From: Blakeslea trispora
Lineage: Eukaryota > Mucoromycota > Mucoromycetes > Mucorales > Choanephoraceae
DNA: 64,000 nucleotides
NCBI GenBank assembly: GCA_025331445.1
Contig: JAIWNE010000005.1
Coordinates: forward strand, 1-64,000
Direction of reading: 5' to 3'
Position numbers and translations under genes: made by a program. Shown in pieces: positions 1 to 11,785 of the stretch. Position 1 is the stretch's first letter; every line of letters starts with the position of its first letter. The notes beneath the pieces were generated by a model, which made no database searches, had not been told where the DNA came from, and saw nothing but the letters and a program-made list of their open reading frames with translations.

Positions 1-652
1 ATTATTGTAAGGGTTCATTGGATCCATCTGAAAAGACAGATCAAACATTTTCTATAGAACAAGAGATGGGAAAAAACACTCGAGATGTATCTTTATAAAG
101 CAGATTTTGTCAACACCATCTCATATATATGTATATATATGTATATATATTACTGGAAGAGTATGATTGGTAATTTGGTCACAAATAACTCTGTTCTGAC
201 ATGTCAGTGAAATGACGGTATGACTGATAGCAATAAGGGATTACTTTATAGCAGTGATAAACACACTCACGCACTCTGACTCTAACCACAGGATCTGAAT
301 TCAGGTTGGAAACACCAAAGGATGATGTACTTGGCTGACAGTAGTAAAGTTTGAGCTTTAAACATTTTCTTCTTCTTCTTCTTCTTTTGGTTCTTTTGCA
401 TCCATGCAACTTTTCTCTAGTCTTGTGCTCAACATAAATGCATCTTCTCAATCCCTTTTAGTTATACACAAAAACATCTTTCTTGATCTTATGCTTTTAC
501 TCATCTGGATATAAGCGTACAAGCATAAACTCTTTTGACAGCATTTCCGTCCATTATGCTGAAAAGTACGATGAGTAATTGCTGTTGAGCATTGTATTGT
601 TGTCATCAGGTAGGCGTCCTCTACCAAAAAGGTGTCCATACTAACACGCAAG

Positions 653-779
653 CCTCAATAGTTCTCAATAGTTCTCAATAGTTCTCAATAGTTCTCAATA
701 GTTCTCAATAGTTCTCAATAGTTCTCAATAGTTCTCAATAGTTCTCAATAGTTCTCCAATAGTTCTCAATAGTTTCTCA
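653..779. repeat. 10-mer tandem array TTCTCAATAG
   Basis: About 12 head-to-tail copies of TTCTCAATAG, with a few one-base insertions near the right end. The same array recurs in every copy of the unit with a different copy number, as expected for replication slippage. No open frame of interest crosses it. Confidence 0.9.
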
Positions 780-1043
780 AATGTAGTTTGTGTGAAATCA
801 CAAACATGTCTCCAACAACTATGGCCATGGCCATAATAATGCAGGTTGCACACACACTATTCCGAGTTCAATTCATTGTAGTCTCATGCAATCCAGTACA
901 ATCCAGTGCAATCCACTTGCGTATATCTCTTCTTTATTTCTGTCTCTTACTTTGCTTCTTTGACTACCGCTCGTAATCTATCTTGTGTCATATAGTTTGT
1001 GCGTGACCCGTGTTCGACCTATCCATTCTATATGCCTAGTCAA

Positions 1044-1116
1044 TATCCAGTATCCAGTATCCAGTATCCAGTATCCAGTATCCAGTATCCAGTATCCAGT
1101 ATCCAGTATCCAGTAT
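1044..1116. repeat. Heptamer array CCAGTAT
   Basis: About ten copies of CCAGTAT. Three copies make 21 bp and translate as a 7-residue repeat (IQYPVSS), which keeps long apparent frames open through the array. I read it as a non-coding microsatellite because frame and copy number differ between units. Confidence 0.9.
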
Positions 1117-1711
1117 TCAATACTCAACCTTCTACGTTCGATGTGTCACCTTGTTCTGTCCTCTTTTATCTATCTTACCTTCGAAGTCAACAGTAGCTAC
1201 AGCCTATTCTGCAGCGAGACACTTGTTCAACTAGCACATTTTCCTTCCAACTGGTGCCTACTCTGCATCTGCATTTGCTCAGGATACGAGCGCTGTCTCA
1301 ACCGTTTATATAACCTGAGTAGTTGTTGGTTCAGGTTTGCAAAACAGAAACAAGACGTTCCTCTGTCGTACTCCCACTATTCTTTTGCCTCTTTTTGCTG
1401 GGCTTTAGTTGGATACAGCAAGCATCTATAAGTCAAAGGTCCCTGTGAGTAGATTCCATATTTGCCTCCATGGTAAAAACGATTGCAAAAAAAAACAAAA
1501 TAAAATGCACCTTCTAAATAGGGAAGGATTAGCAGCCGTTACGAAAAGAAGCAAAGTAAACCTTCCCTATTTAGAAGGATTAGCAGTCATTGCAAAAAAA
1601 AACGGAGAAATCCTTCCAAATAGGGCAAGATAAATAGCCATCGTAATAGAAAAAACGAAGGAATCTTTCCTGTTTTAGTAGTAATTCTTTGCTTTATCTT
1701 CTGTTGAATTT

Positions 1712-3588
1712 ATGAACTGCGTTTTGCGTACATTTCGTTGCCATGTCTGTCAAGAAGACAAGACTAATCGCACCACACTATATAACCATATTAAAAAACA
1801 CGAAAGTATGTTAATAAAAGAATGTGAATGCTTAATAAATTATATCTTAATATTTTTATTCTCTGGATTAGTTTCCAACTTACCACCACAGCTTCCTGTA
1901 GTAAAAAATGCAACGCGTGGTTCCAACTTGTAAGAGCTCTTTCTCACTTTTTTTTTCCAATTTGCTGACTCAAACACTTTTTTTGGCAGTTACCAATTTA
2001 TTTCTATAAATACTATCCGAAAGCAACCAAATTTACACTACTCATTAATATTTGTTTGTGCAATCTGCAATAATCTTCATTCTTGTATTGATAGCCTCAG
2101 AACACACTTCAATACGCACTTGAATATAACCTCTGCAAGTTCCACATCTCTAATCTCCTCATCCTCTGCTGACACGAACTACTTGTCTCCCACCACAAGT
2201 GAAAATTCTTTGTCTCCTGTTGCTGGTGTTGCTGTGACGAACAAACATCCGAGTGATAGTATTCTTGAAAGTTCAAAAGTGTGTATATAGATACCATGTT
2301 TAAAAAAAAAAAGTATACAAGTTGCTCATATCTTTTTCAATAGATCAAAATTATAAGAGGATCAAAAACTATCATCTTTGATACAACACTAGCAAATAAG
2401 GTTATTCCATTGAATACCCCTAGAATAGCAAAAGCAGACAGAGATAAGCTTTCAAGAAACTACATTTTCAGAATGCAAAGTATAGAAAATATGTCTGAAG
2501 AAGATGCAACAGTTGTTCAATCACATCAGAACAATCAACAAAGCATTTGTTCGTTAATTGAACACCATTCATGTCTTTTAAATATCTTGGAGCGCACTCT
2601 TTCTTCTTGCAAGAATCATGTTGATTTGTTTGATTACGTCTATCCAAATCTTGATCCTACTAGCACTACCCAAGATAATCAAGATTTTTATCGTATGATG
2701 AAGCATACTCTTCTTGACTTCTCATCCAAATGTTTCCGCACAACACCTATATATTCTAATCATGAAAGAACTTTTTTCGCTGACAGGGTGATACCGGTTT
2801 TTTCTGCTTTTGAAAGTCACCATCAAAATATCCATTTCGAGTGGTAAGTTTTGATAGAAATAAATCAGTGTTTTGTCGCACATGGAAACCAATCACTGGT
2901 GTTTAATCATAATCTTATAGGTGCGAGAAGACTATTAAGAGCATGCAAACTACATCATCCTTGGCAGCCGATATACAACGGGCAAGCTCCAGCTTTGCGG
3001 ATGGTCTTGGTTATTCTACATTAGTCGGACATATGGATGACGAACGTGTTGTGTTTGAGGCGTCATCAGGTGGTGTAAGCGAAGATCAAAGCCATGCGCA
3101 GGGTGATGCCTTGAAGTTGATAAAAATCTTGACCTCCATCCTTGTGCTGAAGGCTTATGACCTAAAAAACGCTCGATTCGAAACGTTCAAGAATTATATA
3201 GCTATCAGCGTTCAAGTTATCAAGCGGAAGATGACGTTGTCGGTCCTGTCAATGGATAAAGAAAAAAAGTTCGTTTTTGAAGAGAGACGAAGTGCTACCA
3301 TTCCAATCTCATACCAAGAACGCTATGATTGGATCCAGGTCTTTGAGTTACTAGCTGAATTCGAGGTATGACTATATGATGGCGGTATTTACATGTAAAC
3401 ACAATGGCTAATAATAAGTTATTTCGCAGCAACTCTTGAAAAGACAGGACGAGATTGAGGGACTTCTGAGAGAGGAAAACGCTGGAAGGGTGATGGCAGG
3501 AGAAGAAACAGTAAGAAGTATATTCGAAGCAAATCAATTATGTGCCGATAGATTGCAAGCTTCTATCAATGATAATAGTAGTACATAG
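1712..3588 (+). CDS. Two-finger C2H2 protein of unknown function, six exons
   Basis: Six exons join in phase: 1712-1805, 1872-1929, 1990-2278, 2344-2843, 2921-3365 and 3430-3588, giving 514 residues and a TAG stop. Introns are 60-77 bp with GTATGT, GTAAGA, GTGTGT, GTAAGT and GTATGA donors and AG acceptors. Finger 1 has C10, C13, H26 and H30. Finger 2, split from the first by an intron, has C74, C77, H90 and H94. A serine/threonine-rich linker of about 60 residues follows. The remaining ~400 residues look helical and match no family I recognise; the last exon (QLLKRQDEIEGLLREE) is coiled-coil-like. Two spaced fingers suggest nucleic-acid binding, but that is inference. The gene starts about 100 bp from the left inverted arm and ends 170 bp before the mariner-type element. 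All frames are intact, so it may be expressed. It could be a host gene copy or an accessory gene of an unrecognised mobile element. Confidence 0.7.
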
Positions 3589-3757
3589 CCGTTCTATTTC
3601 TTTTTCAAGTCTTTTACCTCACCCTAAACACTTTTATACTTGTCTTCACTTTTATTTTTCCTTTTTTTTTATGGAAAAACTCGTATATTGTCTCCTCGAA
3701 AATTACTAGTTCTCTATCTTCGTCAGTTATCAGTTAATTATTATTGAGCCCCCCTAT

Positions 3758-5474
3758 TAGAGATATATTCAAAAAGTCTCGCCCCGAAAATCGACTTTTT
3801 TTTTTCTTATCGTGACTACCTCATGAGACATGGGTCTACAGAGTTGAGACTACCATGGTTGAAAAGCCCTCTCTTTTCTCTTTCATCACTATTAAAAAAA
3901 ATAAGTTCTCATAAAACACTTTATCCAAAACCCATCTTAGATTCTCGTGAATTCACAGATGAAACTTATGTCCTTTTAAGTCGCATGTACGATGTAATCA
4001 AGGAAGATAAGCTTAAAAATGGCCATTGCAAGAGACCGGAATCCCAAGAGACTTTTAGTAAGCTTCTTGACATTACAAGCAGTGCTGCTAAGAAAGCAAT
4101 TCGTATAAGCAATTCGCAATCGGAAGCTTCCGAAAAAAAGCTTATAGGTCACCCTCCTCGTGAATTGGAGAAGGATTATATTTTAGCCGTAAAGAGTATT
4201 GTTAAAGAAAACAACGAAAAAGGTCTTCCAGCCACTGTAAAGACTATCAAAAAAGCTTTAAAAGACAAGCACAATATTGATGTATCAAAACAGACTCTTT
4301 TGAGGGATATGCATACCTTGGATTTGCGATATAAACAAGGTATCCGCAGAAACATTAACCATGACTCTGATGCCAATGTTGAGTATCGACACAAATATGT
4401 CAGCGAAAGGCTGCAAAACCTGAATGGAAAATGCAGACCAATCAAGCCTGAGGTGTTTCTTGATGAGTCATATTGCCATCTTGACCATCATGCCAAGAAG
4501 ACTTGGGCCCCTGTTAAGGGTGTAGTCAATGAGCTTGGACGAAAACCGATGATGGTGATTTTTGCTGCATTTGTTGTTTTTAACGAAGGTAGAAGGGCAA
4601 ACGCTGAAGTGATCGAAGACAGTGTGACTGTGTGGCCAGTCAATGGTGGAAAGAATGTCAACCCTGACTATCATGGTCACTTCACTGCCGAAAAGTTTGA
4701 ACAGTTGTTCGAGAGGCTTTGTAAGTCACTCTTGCCTTATGGTAGCTGCATCATCCATATGGATGGTGCATCTTATCATAAGCGAGACTAAACCCTACTC
4801 CTAACAGCAGTAGTAAGAAGAAAGAGATTGAGGATTGGTTGATGCAGTAAAAATGCATGGAATTGAGTGAGGAGAACAATCCAAAGAAAATGAAGAAGGA
4901 GGCTCTTCTGGACCTCGTCAAAAAACTGGAAGTCAGGCCTGCCTATGCATGCTACGAGATTGCTAGTAGGTATGGTCACAGGATTGCCACCACACCACCT
5001 TATCATTGCGAATTACAGCCAATCGAGAAGGTGTGGTCGATGGCTAAAACTCCTTTGGCCTACAATCCAGATTTGAACGAGACTGCTCTAAAGCTTAAGG
5101 TAAAACTTGAAGAAATTCTCAAGTCAATACCTGAGAGAAGTCTCCTGTCTGTTTGGAGAGGCTGTGTTGACAAAGCAAAGGAGTACCATGAAGAGTACTT
5201 GAGAAATTGTTGCACAGAAGAGCCTCAAGAAGAAGACAGTGATGTTGTGATGACTTCTTGCTGAGTTTTAATTGTTTGTAAATAAATCAAAAAATTCAAA
5301 CATCTTATTTCTCATACTTTATCATAAAAAGGTCGCTCGATCGTAACAAAAAGTACATCAAAAAGTTTCCGACTTTTTTTCGGTTTGATTGATACCACTT
5401 TTATTGAATTCTGATCACTGCATCTTGTGCAAAATCAAACCGGAGGTGGGTGAAACTTTTTGAATATATCTCTA
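3758..5474 (+). mobile_element. Tc1/mariner-type DNA transposon, non-autonomous by mutation
   Basis: The termini carry a perfect 20-bp inverted repeat (3758-3777 and 5455-5474) beginning TAGAGATATATT. The outermost TA on each side fits the TA target duplication of the IS630/Tc1/mariner superfamily, leaving an element of about 1.71 kb. It encloses a transposase reading frame broken in two. Outside it lie the C2H2 gene on the left and the inverted repeat arm on the right. Confidence 0.8.
3823..5264 (+). pseudogene. Tc1/mariner-type DDE transposase, frameshifted and with a stop
   Basis: The first frame (3823-4791, 322 residues) has a helix-turn-helix-like region around residues 115-170, a first catalytic Asp at D214 (VFLDESYCHLD) and a second at D314 (IHMDGASYHK). 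It then ends in TAA. The second frame (4857-5264, 135 residues) supplies the third acidic residue in PPYHCELQPIEKVW (Glu 52 of that frame). Two lesions separate them: a frame change near 4,785-4,790 and an in-frame TAA at about 4,849, after EIEDWLMQ. Motif order, a DDE_3-type fold and TA-flanked inverted repeats support the family. The second Asp and final Glu are about 80 codons apart, longer than the 34-41 of classic Tc1/mariner, as in the PPYHC-ELNPIE subgroup. No intron with good splice sites repairs the break, so I call it a pseudogene. Confidence 0.8.
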
Positions 5475-5511
5475 TCTAATATATTCTAATATATTAAAAT
5501 CTTACTTTGCT

Positions 5512-7239
5512 TCTTTTCGTAACGGCTGCTAATCCTTCCCTATTTAGAAGGTGCATTTTATTTTGTTTTTTTTTGCAATCGTTTTTACCATGGAGGCAAA
5601 TATGGAATCTACTCACAGGGACCTTTGACTTATAGATGCTTGCTGTATCCAACTAAAGCCCAGCAAAAAGAGGCAAAAGAATAGTGGGAGTACGACAGAG
5701 GAACGTCTTGTTTCTGTTTTGCAAACCTGAACCAACAACTACTCAGGTTATATAAACGGTTGAGACAGCGCTCGTATCCTGAGCAAATGCAGATGCAGAG
5801 TAGGCACCAGTTGGAAGGAAAATGTGCTAGTTGAACAAGTGTCTCGCTGCAGAATAGGCTGTAGCTACTGTTGACTTCGAAGGTAAGATAGATAAAAGAG
5901 GACAGAACAAGGTGACACATCGAACGTAGAAGGTTGAGTATTGAATACTGGATACTGGATACTGGGATACTGGATACTGGATACTGGATACTGGATACTG
6001 GATACTGGATACTGGATACTGGATACTGGATACTGGATACTGGATACTGGATACTGGATATTGACTAGGCATATAGAATGGATAGGTCGAACACGGGTCA
6101 CGCACAAACTATATGACACAAGATAGATTACGAGAGGTAGTCAAAGAAGCAAAGTAAGAGACAGAAATAAAGAAGAGATATACGCAAGTGGATTGCACTG
6201 GATTGTACTGGATTGCATGAGACTACAATGAATTGAACTCGGAATAGTGTGTGTGCAACCTGCATTATTATGGCCATGGCCATAGTTGTTGGAGACATGT
6301 TTGTGATTTCACACAAACTACATTTGAGAACTATTGAGAACTATTGAGAACTATTGAGAACTATTGAGAACTATTGAGAACTATTGAGAACTATTGAGAA
6401 CTATTGAGAACTATTGAGAACTATTGAGAACTATTGAGAACTATTGAGAACTATTGAGAACTATTGAGAACTATTGAGAACTATTGAGGCTTGCGTGTTA
6501 GTATGGACACCTTTTGGTAGACGGACGCCTACCTGATGACAACAATACAATGCTCAACAGCAATTACTCATCGTACTTTTCAGCATAATGGACGGAAATG
6601 CTGTCAAAAGAGTTTATGCTTGTACGCTTATATCCAGATGAGTAAAAGCATAAGATCAAGAAAGATGTTTTTGTGTATAACTAAAAGGGATTGAGAAGAT
6701 GCATTTGATGTTGAGCACAAGACTAGAGAAAAGTTGCATGGATGCAAAAGAACCAAAAAAAAGAAGAAGAAGAAGAAGAAGAAGAAGAAGAAGAAGAAGA
6801 AGAAGAAGAAGAAGAAGAAGAAGAAGAAAATGTTTAAAGCTCAAAGCTTTACTACTGTCAGCCAAGTACATCATCCTTTGGTGTTTCCAACCTGAATTCA
6901 GATCCTGTGGTTAGAGTCAGAGTGCGTGAGTGTGTTTATCACTGCTATAAAGTAATCCCTTATTGCTATCAGTCATACCGTCATTTCACTGACATGTCAG
7001 AACAGAGTTATTTGTGACCAAATTACCAATCATACTCTTCCAGTAATATATATACATATATATACATATATATGAGATGGTGTTGACAAAATCTGCTTTA
7101 TAAAGATACATCTCGAGTGTTTTTTCCCATCTCTTGTTCTATAGAAAATGTTTGATCTGTCTTTTCAGATGGATCCAATGAACCCTTACAATAATGATAC
7201 AATTGTATCAATAGAAGTAGAGAGAGAGAGGGAAAGAGA
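5512..7239 (-). repeat. Inverted arm of the satellite unit
   Basis: This is the reverse complement of 1-1,560 plus about 45 bp from the end of the preceding unit (GA-rich tract and 14-bp palindrome at 7,197-7,210). It holds the heptamer as ATACTGG (5,945-6,059), the 10-mer as TTGAGAACTA (6,324-6,487, about 16 copies) and the triplet as GAA (6,764-6,829). Copy numbers differ from the left arm, so this is not a perfect mirror. The match stops near 7,239 inside a GA-rich run. Confidence 0.9.
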
Positions 7240-9028
7240 ATCTAGTTACTCGACAGTGCATTCTGTTTCAACTAGATCAGGAAAATATGGAGAGGCTTAA
7301 GAATCAAACCGCGTCAACTTGTAGATCAAAAAAAAATAGGTCATTTCAAAGATATAACAAGAAGCCTGTTTTCTGCAGCGTCCTCTTTTGGCTTTTTACC
7401 CTTTCAATAATGTACTCTTTTTTTTTGGATTTTCAGTATGCTGATTCGAGCCATTAACGAAAATAATCTTGATACACGATGCATTTAGCCAATCCAGAGA
7501 ACATAGTTACTTGTTTGTTTATTTAAGGACTTGGAATAAACTAAAGCAGAATAGATCAAAGTAGAAAAGTGATGAACAGAAAGTTGTATTTACAACAGTT
7601 TGAATAAATTTATTAGACAAGTGCTTATAGACAAGAGCAATGAGTAACAGATAGGCGAGACTAAGGAACTAAGATAGAAAGACACTAGAAGAAGATCAAG
7701 AGAACTAAGAAACTAGAAGAGAAACAAGACACTAGAAGAAGACCGAGAGAACCAGGAGAACCAGAAAGCTAAAAAACAATAACCCAAAAGCCAACAAAAA
7801 AAGCCAACAACTCAAGAACCAACAAAAAAAGGAAACCAAAAAAGCAGAACAACAAGACAACAAAAAACAAAACAACAAAAAAATGAAAAGGGTACAAACC
7901 TTTGGACCAGAGAACCAGACAATCTTCATAGTCGGAAGCAAAAGAGAGAATGGCACATATGTATATACAATAGAAAAAAGGAAGTGGTGAATGCATAAGG
8001 AAAAAAAAGAAAGAGAGAGAAAGAGAGAGCAAAAAGTAAGAAACTAAACCTTTTTCTTATATTCTTTGAACTTCTGACAGGTTGATTTTAGCCTATGATT
8101 GATATTCCTTGCTTTAGCTATTATGCTTTTTCACATGTGACATATGCTATTACTTGAGGGCCAATCGCTTTTCTTTCTCTGCCTTTTTTTTTGGTTTATC
8201 TTTCTCCAAAGCGTTTCAGACACTTGTCACACTTGAACTATCATGAATCCAGGCCTTCTTTATTTTCCTTTTTTTTTGTCTATCTTTTGGAATTGTTGGA
8301 TCGATCTTCATGCAGACGTTATTGTGCAATTTTGTGCTACACCATTAGTGTGATTTTGTCTGATGGCTTGGTATCGGTTCTCCTTGCCACAAAAAAAAAG
8401 TAACGCACTTACTGAAAACTATAGACAAGAGCAGATTACAGAGAAGCAGTGATGATACGTGATGTTTTCTTTTATTTCATAATACGAACAAGAAAAGAGA
8501 AGAATACCAGAGATGAAAAAGACACCAAAGGCAACAAAGACAACAACAAACAAAAATAAGATGTGTAAATCAATCATGTGAAAAATGCACTAGGCTTTAC
8601 TTTTATTATTGCTTGTCATCTTGTTTTGTAAAAACCGCGTTTTTGTATTCGCATCATCTCACTATATGTTGATAGCACAATTCATACAAGTGATGTGCAT
8701 CTAATGCCCTTTCGATCAATAGATAGCCATTTCTTTTTTTTTTTCTTCTTCTTTTCTCTTGGTTATGAGGATAGTAAAATCTTATTTGTTTTTGGCTGTC
8801 TGCTAATTGGATTTCCTTTCCGAGCAACACCCTCTAAATTGTTATCTGGAATTTCTCTTCCTCTCTCTTTTTTTTTTAGGTCCAACTAGTCTATTAAACC
8901 TTCCAGTAGACTGTCCACAAAAAGCCTATCATGCTATATGCCCACGCTTCAGTTAGACATACTGTAGCATACGATTAAAAAGTACATACAGAAGCTTTTC
9001 TCTTTTTTCGTATTTTGGTAGTGCACAC
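7240..9028. other. Single-copy, low-complexity spacer without a supported gene
   Basis: The stretch lies between the inverted arm and the first unit of the array. It is AT-rich with A- and T-tracts and imperfect AGAAGA-rich repeats around 7,680-7,800. Open frames are short and compositionally biased (Phe/Leu runs on the minus strand). I see no splice-consistent gene, RNA gene or element ends. Confidence 0.6.
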
Positions 9029-9559
9029 GAGAGAGAAAAAGGACTGAGAGTAGCACATACTATCAAGTAAGAAGAATAAGCCTTGACTATGCAAACATGT
9101 ATGAGATCAGTAGAGTGCTTCTCAAACAAAAGCACACCTTGTTAAAGCACTACTATATGAGAGAGATAAAGGGCTGGAAATATATGCATGAATCTTGAGG
9201 ATGGATCATGAAGCAATCGACAAGCATAATAGAGTGTGTAGAGGATGTTCATCATTCCATCCAAGTCAGGTAGAGATTAGGTTTGATCAAGCAGTAGATT
9301 TAGATAGGTTTGATCACATAAGAGTAACAGTAATCGAGCAACCTAGTGTCAGTCAGTAGAATGCTTATTGAATGTAGGCATAATTTACTGAATTGATTGA
9401 ACTCTTATTCATTCAACAAAATTAAGTGATCAAGAAATGCATCTTTAGCGAGCAAAAAGAAAAAAAGTAAAAAAAAAGAAAAGTAAGATTTTATAACAAG
9501 TGTTTATTTATTGGATTTATAACAACATAATGTTAGAAGTCTATTAGCCAGTTTATTAC

Positions 9560-9990
9560 AACTGTTTCCAAGGGTAACCAATCGTGGAGGTTGACTTCAA
9601 TCTACCCTCTTCTCTAGCTCACGGTGCGAGATACCGCCTGAGTGACCTCGTAAGGTAAAACAGGGGAAGACCATACCAACGTCCTACTGAGGATCCCTAG
9701 GGGTTGACGACAAGCAATGAGAGCAAAGGTAACCAATACCCTCAAAGTGTCGCATATGTCAAAGACTCGAAAGGAAAAAGAGTGTCATATTTCGTATGAA
9801 GAAAACATAACTTGTATGCTAGGGGTACCCACCCTCCCCGCTCTTCATCTTCCATAAGCACTCCCCGAATTGCTTCTAATATCCACGTCTGAACCTGCCT
9901 AGTAAAGAACCATAGCTCAAAGAACCACAGCTCTCACTTGACTAGGGTAGCCAGCATACGTCCAGGCATCACCCTCTCTCTCTCCCTCTA
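9560..9990. repeat. GC-richer conserved block inside the unit
   Basis: This block stands out from the AT-rich unit, with phrases such as CGGTGCGAGATACCGCC and GGATCCCTAGGGGTTGACG. It is almost unchanged in all copies (about 17,490-17,900, 28,020-28,440, 38,640-39,050, and inverted at about 44,040-44,470). It has no long open frame and I do not recognise it as rRNA or tRNA. On the minus strand it runs into AATAAA-type signals, so it may be a solo LTR or other element remnant, but I cannot identify ends. Confidence 0.4.
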
Positions 9991-10819
9991 ACTCTCTCTC
10001 TAACGAAAAAGAAAGAAAGAAAGAAAAAAAGTGAAGCTGTCACATCCTGAGTGAGAGTATCCTCCCCTTTAACTCCAACTCCTAGCTCTCTTATTCTCTA
10101 CTGCTCCCTCACTGAAGGGGACTAAAAAGCAAAAGAATAGTCATGCGAGAAGGGAGAAAGAGATCAGCAAAAGAGAAAGTCCAACACTGCTACGAAATCA
10201 GGAGGGCACCCTTTCAAACATAACAGCAGCCAACGCGTCTATCGAAAAGATGTCATTCACGCCGGTCTCTCTTGCAACTGTGCATTACTGAAGAAACAGT
10301 AACGAGCTGCCTCAGTCTGTGCGATAGCAAGAATCACCTTGCCCTTGAAGAGAAAAAAAGAGAAAAAAAAATAGGGCGGATTTTTTTTTTTTTTCCTCTA
10401 TATGAAAATTGCCTTCTCCTCCCTATTTTCTCAAAACCAATCATAATGATAAGCACAATGATGACGTAGCACATCACTCAACATGTATTTTTGGCTTCTT
10501 TCTTTTTTTTTCTCTCTCTCTCTATCTTTCTTTGTATAACTGATACAATAGAGAGTAAAAGGGAATTGACAATATGAAGGAGCTTGCTTTATTATGCAGC
10601 TAATGGCTTTGGATAGAGAGCTCCTCTACAATTGCAGTAACACATAGCCAACACCGAAATCATGAAATTATGCGGAGCAAGAAAGGAAAAGAAAAAAAAA
10701 AAGAGGTACTTCTAGCCGAGACCTCGTTATGTTCAAAAATGAATCAAAGCATGATTAGAATGAACAACTTAAACTAAGCAAATTCATTCAGTCAGTTAGT
10801 CAGTCAGTAATACCTGTCA

Positions 10820-11785
10820 CTACAATAACCAAGTGTTTATGAGAAGATAACAGTGAGATACGTTCAATTTCAAAGACTTGTCTGGTGGCTTATCCGCCAA
10901 ATCTAAAGCATCAAATAGATGCTGATACCCCTTTAAGCCAGTTGTAAGAAAGAAAGAAGAATCAGTGCTGTATAATAACATTTGAACGAAAGGGTTACAT
11001 CTCGTTTGATTTACTCTGAGAAAAAAGAAAGAAAGATGAATTGTTGTCTCCAATGAAGATCTGGATCCAAGCACTGTGTAACTTTGTTTTCTTGTTCTTT
11101 TTTTTTATGTTTGGGCTCTGAGATAGCTGTCAAGATGGTTTTTTCTCTTGAGAGAAAGACATATGCTGTACTTTTGGAATTGGAAGCACCAAGGATTTAC
11201 TTGTCTGATTGTGAGGATTGGCTGTGTTTGATTTACAGGGTTGAGATACTATTGTTGTATACTAGTGTTCCCTTTATATTGACATTCTGCACTATAAGCA
11301 ACGGTTTATAAAAATGCTGTATATCCCTATTAGAGAGGCTGTTATGTGGTATTTATTTCTGGTTATTATTGTTATTGATGCGAACTTTTCAATATGCTTG
11401 TGTTTCTGATTTTAAAGTGTATTTTGTTTGGCTCCAAAAATATCAGAATTCTGTCTCATTGTCTTCATTTGGCTGTCAAGCATTCTCTAAGCAAGTTATA
11501 CATGGCATTAAAGCCAAAGACTTTCTTAAGACTCAATCCTCACACAAAGAACAGAATTTGATTATCTCAACCATTGATTTCCTTTTTTTTTTTTATTTTG
11601 ATTTCACATATTCCTCAGAAAAAGAGCAAAAGAAAACATACATGCAAGCCCAAGCTAATGAAGTTACAGAATATAACTTACATAGTACCAATTACTGGTA
11701 CTTTGCATTTAACGGTCTCTATTACCTGCCATTAAAGGAACGGGTGGCTTCATCTCAGTTTCCAGTGCTAGGAAGCTATGCTTAA
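10820..11785. other. Block of short protein-like frames repeated in each unit, unrecognised
   Basis: An 84-codon minus-strand frame (10,820-11,074; ends LKLNVSHCYLLINTWLL) is followed by plus-strand frames at 11,084-11,311 and 11,369-11,785. The last is 138 codons here, but in units 2-4 a poly-T length change splits it into two. Copies in other units are near identical, which recent duplication explains without selection. A polypyrimidine tract and CAG inside the third frame resemble an intron acceptor, but I find no matching donor. I treat the block as probably non-coding or decayed. Confidence 0.25.

Larger units (their letters stand above)
1..1610 (+). repeat. Forward arm of the ~10.5-kb satellite unit, cut by the window edge
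   Basis: This stretch matches the start of the units that begin at 13,872, 24,544 and 35,053 and carries the same landmarks in the same order: a short TTC run, the 10-mer array, the heptamer array and the first copies of the ~50-bp minisatellite. Near 1,530 the minisatellite flips orientation: one copy reads forward, the next ones read as reverse complement. After about 1,610 the sequence becomes unique. The arm is the inverted partner of 5,512-7,239, so the two together enclose the C2H2 gene and the mariner-type element. How far it extends to the left is not visible. Confidence 0.9.

Noticed and set aside
788..976. 62-codon frame found in every unit
   Set aside because: It rests on short CAATCCAGT repeats; identity between copies is explained by recent duplication.
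1044..1116. CCAGTAT heptamer as a telomere repeat
   Set aside because: It is not a known telomere motif (TTAGGG-like), lies internally, occurs in both orientations and is only 10-19 copies long.
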